Shown here: in pieces, positions 1 to 6,697 of the stretch | How the letters are laid out: every line of letters starts with the position of its first letter | Position numbering within the stretch: the stretch's first letter is position 1 | NCBI RefSeq assembly: GCF_000613305.1 | Contig: NZ_BAIO01000102.1 | Span: 1 to 6,697 of the forward strand | Length of the DNA: 6,697 nt | Source of the DNA: Komagataeibacter kakiaceti JCM 25156 | GTDB taxonomy: Bacteria; Pseudomonadota; Alphaproteobacteria; Acetobacterales; Acetobacteraceae | Direction: 5' to 3' | Notes under the pieces: model-generated | Seen by the model: the letters and a program-made list of their open reading frames with translations, nothing else | Databases searched by the model: none | What the model was told of the DNA's origin: nothing | Program-made: the position numbers and the translations under genes

Positions 1-445
1 CCTCAGCGCCATCATACTCGAACAGCCCGCCGTGCTGGCGGAGGTGCAGGACGCCTATTGCCGCCTCGAGCTGCCCGCCGACCTCGCCGCCCTGCGTGAG
101 GAACTGCTGGATATGTACGACGCGCGGGGCGGCCTGCCCGCGCCCGATGAACTGGCGGACAGCCTTTCGGCCGCCGGGCTGGACGATGTGTGCCAGCGCG
201 TGCGTGCAACCCGTGGGCGGCGCACGCGGGGGCAGGCGGATGATGATGTTTTCGGCACCGATTCCCGCCATGAATGGTGGCATTTCTACGCGCTGCTCAA
301 TGTGGAACGCTTTGCCGCCGAAGTCCGCGCCGACACCGAACGCATGTGCGCCGGGCAGGTGGACGAGGCGGCGTGGCAGAGCCTGCGTACCCGCCTTCTG
401 GCGCTCGATACGTTGCGCCGGGGCGGAAATGAAGGGGATGGATAG
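1..445 (+). CDS. dnaG: DNA primase DnaG, C-terminal part (5' end outside the window)
   Basis: The reading frame is open from base 2, so the first methionine codon at 32 is internal and the gene begins upstream. About 147 residues are visible, ending at the TAG at 443-445. The segment begins with the pattern AIILEQPAVL and later has HEWWHFYALLN followed by an acidic, Arg-rich helix. This is how the C-terminal helicase-binding domain of bacterial DnaG usually reads, where the primase docks on the DnaB replicative helicase. The catalytic zinc-binding and TOPRIM domains would lie upstream and cannot be judged. DnaG makes RNA primers at the replication fork. The gene lies directly before rpoD, the conserved dnaG-rpoD order, which strongly supports the call because this C-terminal domain is poorly conserved on its own. 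No frame disruption is seen in this part. Confidence 0.85.
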   Translation, partial: LSAIILEQPAVLAEVQDAYCRLELPADLAALREELLDMYDARGGLPAPDELADSLSAAGLDDVCQRVRATRGRRTRGQADDDVFGTDSRHEWWHFYALLNVERFAAEVRADTERMCAGQVDEAAWQSLRTRLLALDTLRRGGNEGDG

Positions 446-522
446 CGCGGAAAATTTAGGTGGATTGCACGAAATGCGCCGCGCCTGCCCTTGACTTCGG
501 CCATGTTATCGACCACCTGCAC

Positions 523-551
523 CAGACAAATGCAGATGAAAACGGTATAAT
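523..551 (+). promoter_or_regulatory. Probable housekeeping promoter for rpoD
   Basis: A perfect -10 hexamer TATAAT lies at 546-551. Seventeen bases upstream is CAGACA at 523-528, which matches the TTGACA -35 consensus at four of six positions (GACA). The spacing is optimal. Transcription would begin near 558, giving a leader of roughly 107 nt before the rpoD ATG at 665. This suggests rpoD is transcribed independently of dnaG, at least in part, and that sigma-70 could drive its own gene. It is a sequence match only; no start site is known. Confidence 0.6.
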
Positions 552-571
552 TGGCAGCATCCTGTTCTCCT

Positions 572-636
572 GTTTACCAACGGGCGGAAAGGAAGCGTCA
601 ACTGCGTGCGGCCAGGTTGGGCACGCGCGCGTAAAC
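572..636 (+). other. Possible folded leader upstream of rpoD
   Basis: GTTTAC at 572-577 is complementary to GTAAAC at 631-636. Nested inside, CAAC at 578-581 is complementary to GTTG at 616-619. The two helices stack on the left side and are separated by an 11-nt bulge on the right. Both lie inside the predicted rpoD leader, between the candidate promoter and the start codon. The arms are short and the loop is long, so the fold may be chance; no known riboswitch class is recognised. Confidence 0.25.
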
Positions 637-664
637 GGATTTGCTGGGTGGGGATTGATCGGGC

Positions 665-2644
<1,980 letters not shown>

Positions 2645-2645
2645 G

Positions 2646-2689
2646 GTTCCATGTGCCGCCGTCCGGGACGGACCCGACGGCGGTGGAAC
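2646..2689 (+). terminator. Strong hairpin just after rpoD, probable terminator
   Basis: CCGCCGTC at 2656-2663 pairs perfectly with GACGGCGG at 2676-2683. GTTCCA at 2646-2651 pairs with TGGAAC at 2684-2689, outside a 4-nt left-side bulge (TGTG). An inner GGG/CCC pairing (2665-2667 with 2673-2675) can shorten the loop. The structure starts two bases after the rpoD TGA. No T-run follows, so it is not a classical intrinsic terminator; it could instead protect the mRNA 3' end or attenuate transcription into the acetyltransferase gene 11 nt further on. Confidence 0.55.
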
Positions 2690-2699
2690 ACGGATCGGG

Positions 2700-3234
2700 G
2701 TGGAGATTACGTTCCTGTGCATGGATCGCCCGCCACCCGCGCATCCGCCCGCCCTGCCGGTGGGCTACGGGATCCGGCAGGTCGCGCGGCTGATGTGGGC
2801 TGGTATCGCGGCCTGTACGACGCGGTCGGGCGGGATTACTGCTGGTGGCTGCGCCGGGTCATGCCCGACACACAGCTTGCCCGCCTGCTGTCCAGCCCCG
2901 GCATTGGCGTGCATGTACTCTATGATGCAACGTGCCCGCCGGGTTCTGCGAACTGGACAGCCGGCACGGGCCGGATGTGAACATCGCCTATTTCGGCCTG
3001 CTGCCCGCATGGATCGGGCGCGGGATCGGGCGTGTCTTCCTGCACCAGATGGTCGCGCGCGCCTGGCAGGCCCGGCCTGCGGCGGTACGGGTCAATACCT
3101 GTTCGGCCGATCATCCGCGCGCACTGCCCACCTATCTGCGCGCGGGCTTTCGCAAGGTCAGGACCATTCATGAGGTCTGGGCCATTCCCGATACGCTGGG
3201 CCTGCCGCTGCCCGCCCGCCTGCGGGTGGCCTGA
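2700..3234 (+). CDS. GNAT-family N-acetyltransferase, with two single-base frame disruptions
   Basis: After repair of two lost bases this reads as one protein of about 178 residues of the Gcn5-related N-acetyltransferase fold, which transfers acetyl from acetyl-CoA to an amine. The three pieces lie in different frames: [10 protein letters not shown], then [22 protein letters not shown] to VLYDA, then [12 protein letters not shown] onward. Repair needs one C near 2790 and one A near 2930. The core has beta-strand [10 protein letters not shown] followed by the acetyl-CoA pyrophosphate loop GRGIG at about residues 107-111. The end has [19 protein letters not shown], the typical late GNAT motif in which [10 protein letters not shown] is the helix-turn near the active site. 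The start is uncertain: GTG at 2700 gives VEITFLCM, resembling the N-terminus of relatives as I recall them; ATG at 2721 is the alternative (171 residues). The substrate is not predictable. The role of its position between rpoD and the ribosomal operon is unknown. Confidence 0.82.
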
Positions 3235-3235
3235 A

Positions 3236-3267
3236 CCCGCGCGCAACTCCGCGGGGATGTACTTTTT
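3236..3267 (+). terminator. Probable terminator of the acetyltransferase gene
   Basis: CCCGCG at 3236-3241 pairs with CGCGGG at 3250-3255 around an 8-nt loop, starting right after the TGA at 3232-3234. A run of five T (3263-3267) follows, but 7 nt beyond the stem, further than ideal. It is a plausible but not textbook intrinsic terminator separating this gene from rpsF. Confidence 0.45.
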
Positions 3268-3281
3268 CCTTGTGTAATGGC

Positions 3282-3384
3282 CGGGTTTGTGGTTCAACCC
3301 GCTCCTTCCCTGCCGGGTGTGTGGCATCATGCCCGGCTATACCCGCGCCTTTCGGGGCAACATGGCGGACCGTGTCCGTCCATG
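3282..3384 (+). promoter_or_regulatory. Hairpin-rich leader region upstream of rpsF
   Basis: Three stem-loops stand in series. CGGGTT at 3282-3287 pairs with AACCCG at 3296-3301. GCCGGG at 3312-3317 pairs with CCCGGC at 3332-3337. The third is a 10-bp stem made of CATGG and CGGAC (3361-3370) against GTCCG (3374-3378) and CCATG (3380-3384), with one unpaired T at 3379 and a 3-nt loop. A -10-like TATACC sits at 3338-3343 but has no convincing -35. In several bacteria the S6:S18 complex binds a structured leader in the rpsF mRNA and represses its own synthesis. The last stem, 31 nt before the start codon, is a candidate for such a site. I did not confirm the consensus of that motif. Confidence 0.4.
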
Positions 3385-3414
3385 CGGGGTTGAAGTGATC
3401 CGAAGGGAGTACCA

Positions 3415-3885
3415 ATGCCGTTGTATGAAATCGTGCTGATCGCACGTAACGACGTGTCGCAGCAGCAGGTCGAAGCCGTTGCCGATGGCATCGCGACCCA
3501 GCTTGAGGCGGAGTCCGGCTCCGTAAAGAAGCGCGAATACTGGGGCCTGCGCACGCTGGCCTACCGTATCAAGAAGAACCGCAAGGGGCATTACATGCTT
3601 CTGGGTCTTGACGCGTCTCCCGCCGCCATCAAGGAAATCGAGCGTCAGCTCGGCCTGAACGAAGATGTGCTGCGCGTGCTGACCCTGCGTGTGGACGAGA
3701 TTGACGAGGCGCCGTCCGTCATCCTGTCGCGCAAGGGCGATGAGCGTGAGCGTGGCTTCCGCGGGCCCAAGCCCACGGGCCGGTTCGAAAGCGGCCGTCC
3801 CCGCCGCAGTTTCGATGACCGCGAGGAGTTCCGCGCCCGTAACGAGCGTGAAGAACAGCAGCGCGTCAGCGCCGAAGCGGAGTAA
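3415..3885 (+). CDS. rpsF: 30S ribosomal protein S6
   Basis: The protein has 156 residues. It opens [15 protein letters not shown] and has [21 protein letters not shown] at about 40-60 and [13 protein letters not shown] near 84-96, the ferredoxin-like S6 fold. S6 sits on the 30S platform and binds 16S rRNA as a heterodimer with S18, encoded next. The start has a clear Shine-Dalgarno (AAGGGAG at 3403-3409) six bases upstream. The tail after about residue 100 is longer than the folded core. It is rich in Arg, Glu and Gly and is probably disordered; charged S6 tails vary widely between species. The frame is intact. First gene of the rpsF-rpsR-rplI operon. Confidence 0.97.
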   Translation: MPLYEIVLIARNDVSQQQVEAVADGIATQLEAESGSVKKREYWGLRTLAYRIKKNRKGHYMLLGLDASPAAIKEIERQLGLNEDVLRVLTLRVDEIDEAPSVILSRKGDERERGFRGPKPTGRFESGRPRRSFDDREEFRARNEREEQQRVSAEAE

Positions 3886-3891
3886 GAGCTG

Positions 3892-4166
3892 ATGTCCGAA
3901 TCTACCGAGATCAATCCCGCCGCCCGCCGCGTTGCGGTTGGCGCGCGTCGTCCCTTCTACCGTCGTCGCAAGTCCTGCCCGTTCTCCGGCCCCAACGCGC
4001 CGAAGATCGACTACAAGGACGTGCGCCTGCTGAGCCGCTTCCTGTCCGAGCGTGGCAAGATCGTTCCCAGCCGCATCACGCAGTCTCCGCCAAGAAGCAG
4101 CGCGAACTGGCCCAGGCCATCAAGCGCGCCCGTTTCCTGGCCTTGCTGCCCTACATTGTAAGCTGA
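3892..4166 (+). CDS. rpsR: 30S ribosomal protein S18, with one single-base frame disruption
   Basis: S18 pairs with S6 on the 30S platform. The N-terminal part includes [15 protein letters not shown] and [28 protein letters not shown], the signature of S18. After codon ACG at 4078-4080 one G is missing. In the given frame translation drifts and stops at 4161; with the G restored it continues as [28 protein letters not shown] and ends at the TGA at 4164-4166, giving about 91 residues, normal for the family. As an essential ribosomal protein, a sequence error is far more likely than a true mutation. The start lies 6 nt after the rpsF stop, with GGAG at 3879-3882 overlapping the end of rpsF, so translation is likely coupled. 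Confidence 0.95.
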
Positions 4167-4179
4167 GGGAGGCAGGAAC

Positions 4180-4770
4180 ATGTCCGCAGTAGAACTCATT
4201 CTGCTCCAGCGCGTCGAGAAGCTGGGCCAGATGGGCGAGATCGTCACGGTGAAGCCGGGTTACGCCCGTAACTTCCTGCTGCCCCAGGGCAAGGCGATCC
4301 GCGCCAACGCACATAACCGCGAGCGTTTCGAGCGTGAGCGCGTGCAGCTTGAGGCCCAGAACCTCAAGAACCGCGAGGAGGCCGAGCGCCTTTCCGAGCG
4401 GATGCACGGCCTGTCCGTCATCCTGATCCGTCAGGCCGGCGACAGCGGCAGCCTGTATGGCTCCGTCACCACCCGTGACATTGCCGAGGCGGCGACCAAG
4501 GCGGGTCTGACCATTACCCGCAACCAGGTTGTCCTGCCCGAGCCGATCAAGCAGCTTGGCCTGTATGACGTGCGCGTTGCCCTGCACCCGGAAGTGGCGA
4601 TGCAGGTGACCGTGAACGTCGCCCGTTCCGAGGAAGAAGCGGAACGTCAGGCACGCGGCGAGGAAATCGGCGCCGAGCGTGATGACGAACCGACCGTGGC
4701 CGAGGAAGGTGTCGTGACCGAAGGTGAGGTTTCGGAAGAAACCGCCATCGAGGAAGCGCCCGCCGTCTGA
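4180..4770 (+). CDS. rplI: 50S ribosomal protein L9
   Basis: The protein has 196 residues, longer than the approximately 149 of E. coli L9. The N-terminal domain carries [19 protein letters not shown] and [16 protein letters not shown], the rRNA-binding motif. The long connecting helix (about 44-75) and a C-terminal domain with [15 protein letters not shown] and [14 protein letters not shown] follow. L9 binds 23S rRNA at the base of the L1 stalk and helps keep the reading frame. The extra length is an acidic tail from about residue 150 (many Glu, ending APAV), which I take to be disordered. The start is set by GGGAGG at 4167-4172, seven bases upstream, which overlaps the end of rpsR. Third gene of the operon; the frame is intact. 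Confidence 0.97.
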   Translation: MSAVELILLQRVEKLGQMGEIVTVKPGYARNFLLPQGKAIRANAHNRERFERERVQLEAQNLKNREEAERLSERMHGLSVILIRQAGDSGSLYGSVTTRDIAEAATKAGLTITRNQVVLPEPIKQLGLYDVRVALHPEVAMQVTVNVARSEEEAERQARGEEIGAERDDEPTVAEEGVVTEGEVSEETAIEEAPAV

Positions 4771-4783
4771 GCGATCGGATACG

Positions 4784-4799
4784 CCGCCCGCAGGGGCGG
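4784..4799 (+). terminator. Short GC hairpin after rplI
   Basis: CCGCCC at 4784-4789 pairs with GGGCGG at 4794-4799 around a 4-nt loop (GCAG), 13 nt after the rplI stop. No T-run follows. It lies just before a larger hairpin and probably forms a two-part 3' end with it. Confidence 0.4.
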
Positions 4800-4808
4800 A
4801 CGGGAGCA

Positions 4809-4847
4809 CGAAAGCCCGGAAGAGGAAACTCTTCCGCTTTCGCCGTT
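4809..4847 (+). terminator. Probable transcription terminator of the rpsF-rpsR-rplI operon
   Basis: CGGAAGAG at 4817-4824 pairs perfectly with CTCTTCCG at 4829-4836, closed by a GAAA tetraloop of the stable GNRA class. An outer helix CGAAAG (4809-4814) pairs with CTTTCG (4837-4842), with two unpaired C at 4815-4816. Only three T follow (4845-4847), so the T-run is weak. The combined 14-bp stem is the most stable-looking structure in the window. It separates the ribosomal operon from cfa. Confidence 0.65.
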
Positions 4848-4899
4848 TCGGGGCTGCTGCGTTCCGCCTGTGGAGGGGTCGGGCAAGGGGAGAAGGCCA

Positions 4900-6168
4900 A
4901 TGGTATCTGTACTGCTGGACCGGGCCTTTGAGCATTTCATGACCATGGGGCGGCTGGACGTCCGTTACCCCGATGGTGACAGGCGGGTCTATGCCGGTCG
5001 GGCCGGTCCCCGCGCGGGCATGTGGATCGCAAACCCTGCCACGGCCCGCGCCCTGCTGCTCGATCCGGCGCTGAAGGTGGGGGAAGCCTACATGGCGGGC
5101 GACCTCCTGCCGGTGGACTGCACGCTTTATGACCTGCTGCATGTGCTCATGCTCAATGTCATGGAGCGCAGCCCGGCGGGGGAGCGTGTTTTCTCATCCC
5201 TGCGCTACATGGCGCGGGCCTGGCTGCAGAACAACACCCTGCGGCGCGCCCGACGCAATGTCGCGCATCATTACGATCTGGACAGCAGGCTTTACCGGCT
5301 TTTTCTTGATGAAGACATGCAGTATTCCTGCGGTTACTTTCCCACCGGGAATGAAACGCTGGAACAGGCGCAGTCCGCCAAGAAGCACCACCTTGCCGCC
5401 AAGCTGCACCTGATCCACCCCGGCATGAGCGTTCTGGACATCGGCTGCGGGTGGGGCGGCATGGCGCTGACGCTGGCGCGCGATTACGGGGCGCGGGTGA
5501 CCGGCATCACCCTGTCGGTGGAGCAGTTGCACATCGCCCGCCAGCGCGCGCGCGAAGCCGGGCTGGAGGGGCGGGTCAACTTCGACCTGCTGGATTACCG
5601 CGCGGTGGCGGGACAGTATGACCGGATCATTTCCATCGGCATGTTCGAGCATGTGGGGGTGGCCCATTACGGGCTGTTCTTTGACGCCATACGCCATGCG
5701 CTGAAGCCTTCGGGCGTCATGGTGCTGCATTCCATCGGGCGGGTGGAAGGGCCGGGCGTGACCAATCCATGGATTGACCGCTACATCTTTCCCGGTGGCT
5801 ATTCCCCGGCGGTGAGCGAGGCGGTGGGGGCTGTGGAACGCGCCGGTTTATGGATGACGGATTGCGAGATCTGGCGGCTGCATTACGCCCGGACCATCGC
5901 CCACTGGCGCAGCCGGTTCGCGGCAAGGCGGGAACTGATCGCCCGGCTTTATGATGCGCGCTTCTGCCGCATGTTCGAATTCTATCTGGCGGTATCCGAA
6001 CTGGCCTTTCGCGTGCAGGGGCACCTGAACTTCCAGCTACAGCTTACGCGTGAGATCGATGCCGTGCCCCTGGCGCGCGATTACATGATGGGTCAGAACC
6101 CCATATCCACCCCGCTGTGCAACAGTGCGGCCAGCGCATTTTACGGCGCGGCCGTGTTGCGGGCGTGA
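4900..6168 (+). CDS. cfa: Cyclopropane-fatty-acyl-phospholipid synthase
   Basis: This enzyme adds a methylene bridge from S-adenosylmethionine across cis double bonds of membrane phospholipid acyl chains, acting at the inner face of the membrane. It usually raises acid and solvent tolerance. The protein has 422 residues (E. coli Cfa: 382). The N-terminal domain has GEAYMAGDL. The SAM-binding motif VLDIGCGWGG is at 178-187. The residues that hold the catalytic bicarbonate in E. coli Cfa are all conserved: Cys144 (YSCGYF), Glu250 (FEHVG), His277 and Ile279 (LHSIG), Tyr362 (EFYLA). NPWIDRYIFPGG is also typical. The enzyme therefore looks active. I chose ATG 4900 because GGGGAGAAGG at 4887-4896 precedes it closely; an in-frame GTG at 4870 would add ten residues but lacks a ribosome site. 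No clear promoter is seen between the terminator hairpin and the start. The 3' end overlaps rsmA on the other strand. Confidence 0.95.
   Translation: MVSVLLDRAFEHFMTMGRLDVRYPDGDRRVYAGRAGPRAGMWIANPATARALLLDPALKVGEAYMAGDLLPVDCTLYDLLHVLMLNVMERSPAGERVFSSLRYMARAWLQNNTLRRARRNVAHHYDLDSRLYRLFLDEDMQYSCGYFPTGNETLEQAQSAKKHHLAAKLHLIHPGMSVLDIGCGWGGMALTLARDYGARVTGITLSVEQLHIARQRAREAGLEGRVNFDLLDYRAVAGQYDRIISIGMFEHVGVAHYGLFFDAIRHALKPSGVMVLHSIGRVEGPGVTNPWIDRYIFPGGYSPAVSEAVGAVERAGLWMTDCEIWRLHYARTIAHWRSRFAARRELIARLYDARFCRMFEFYLAVSELAFRVQGHLNFQLQLTREIDAVPLARDYMMGQNPISTPLCNSAASAFYGAAVLRA
6141..6168. other. Tail-to-tail overlap of cfa and rsmA
   Basis: The last 28 bp of cfa (stop TGA at 6166-6168, plus strand) are also the last 28 bp of rsmA (stop TAA on the minus strand, reading TTA at 6141-6143 on plus). 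No room is left for a terminator between the genes, so their transcripts should have complementary 3' ends. Both C-termini look family-typical up to the overlap, so I believe both stops are real unless another lost base lies here. Confidence 0.8.
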
Positions 6169-6697
6169 ATGCGGGCCAGACGGTCGAATTCCGCAATATC
6201 CAGTGTCTCCGCCCGGCGGCTGCCCTCAATCCCGGCTTCGGACAGCAGGGCCTCGCCCCCCACCGCTTTCAGCGCGCCGCGCAGCATCTTGCGCCGCTGG
6301 CCAAACGCCGCCGCCGTGATCCGTTCCATCGCGCGGAACAGGGCCGCATCGGGCTGTTCGGCATGCGGGATCAGCCCGACCACGGCCGAATGGACCTTGG
6401 GCGGGGGAGAGAACGCCCCCGGTGGAATATGCATGAGCATGCCGCACCGGCAGGTCCACTGCGCCAGCACGCCCAGCCGCCCGTAATGGCTGGAACCGGG
6501 GGCGGCGCATATACGCTCGGCCACTTCCTGCTGGAACATGAGTGTCAGCCGCGTCCACGCGCTGGCCTGCCGCAGCCAGCCCACCAGCAGCGGCGTGCCG
6601 ACATTGTAGGCAGGTTCGCGATGATCTGCCGTGGCGGGGGGCAGAGCGTGGTCAGGTCGTGGCGCATGGCGTCGGCCTCGATCACGCGCAGCCGGGA
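6141..6697 (-). CDS. rsmA: 16S rRNA dimethyltransferase RsmA (KsgA), C-terminal two thirds, with one single-base frame disruption
   Basis: RsmA dimethylates two adjacent adenines near the 3' end of 16S rRNA (A1518 and A1519 in E. coli) late in 30S assembly. About 185 residues are visible. The start and the glycine-rich SAM motif lie beyond the right edge. Reading right to left, the protein has RVIEADAM, then the catalytic motif NLPYN, then VGTPLLVGWLRQ, MFQQEVAERI, SHYGRLGVLAQW, PPGAFSPPPKVHSAVV and AAAFGQRRKMLRGAL, all in the family order. The catalytic motif is split: one base (C on the coding strand, G on the plus strand) is missing near 6609-6610. Restoring it joins ANLP to YNVG. The stop is the TAA complementary to 6141-6143, inside the cfa gene. 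Convergent with cfa. Confidence 0.94.
   Translation of the reverse strand, partial: PAARDRGRRHAPRPDHALPPATADHREPAYNVGTPLLVGWLRQASAWTRLTLMFQQEVAERICAAPGSSHYGRLGVLAQWTCRCGMLMHIPPGAFSPPPKVHSAVVGLIPHAEQPDAALFRAMERITAAAFGQRRKMLRGALKAVGGEALLSEAGIEGSRRAETLDIAEFDRLARIHARNTAAP

Noticed and set aside
491..496. TTGACT, a good -35-like hexamer upstream of rpoD
   Set aside because: No -10-like sequence lies 16-18 nt downstream (the region reads CACCTG), so it is not part of a promoter with the TATAAT at 546.
3892..4161. S18 variant with an altered C-terminus
   Set aside because: The canonical S18 C-terminus is encoded one base out of frame in the same stretch; a lost G explains it.
4870..4899. GTG at 4870 as the start of cfa
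   Set aside because: It lacks a ribosome-binding site, while ATG 4900 has GGGGAGAAGG just upstream and matches the family's N-terminus better.
4120..5142. 340-codon minus-strand open frame
   Set aside because: It spans rpsR, rplI, the terminator and cfa in antisense, with no ribosome site and no recognisable family.

Overview
This is a housekeeping segment of an alphaproteobacterial chromosome. The high G+C content, the dnaG-rpoD order, the direct rpsF-rpsR-rplI order (no priB between rpsF and rpsR, unlike E. coli) and the style of the proteins all fit. RpoD with long acidic, Gly/Glu-rich insertions and a neighbouring CFA synthase suggest an acetic acid bacterium (Acetobacteraceae, perhaps Komagataeibacter or Gluconacetobacter). 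The genus is inference and was not tested by any search.

Layout: 1-445 is the 3' end of the DNA primase gene dnaG. A 219-bp gap holds a good sigma-70 type promoter (consensus -10 at 546-551), a roughly 107-nt leader with a possible fold, then rpoD (665-2644), the primary sigma factor. A GC-rich hairpin follows the rpoD stop, then a GNAT-family N-acetyltransferase gene (about 2700-3234). Positions 3235-3414 hold four stem-loops in a row and lead into the ribosomal protein operon rpsF (S6), rpsR (S18), rplI (L9). Two hairpins at 4784-4842 look like the end of that operon. cfa (cyclopropane-fatty-acyl-phospholipid synthase) follows at 4900-6168 and converges with rsmA/ksgA (16S rRNA dimethyltransferase), which lies on the minus strand, runs off the right edge, and overlaps the cfa 3' end by 28 bp.

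Functionally the window joins replication initiation (primase), transcription initiation (sigma-70) and translation (S6, S18, L9, rRNA methylation), plus one membrane-lipid modification enzyme and one acetyltransferase of unknown substrate.

The most important thing for a reader is the quality of the sequence. Seven single-base losses, each in a run of identical bases, break rpoD (three), the GNAT gene (two), rpsR (one) and rsmA (one). Restoring one base at each point gives continuous, family-typical proteins. Because rpoD and rpsR are essential, these are best read as sequencing or assembly undercalls rather than real mutations. I found no mobile element, CRISPR array, tRNA/rRNA gene, or sign of a novel defence or biosynthetic system here.
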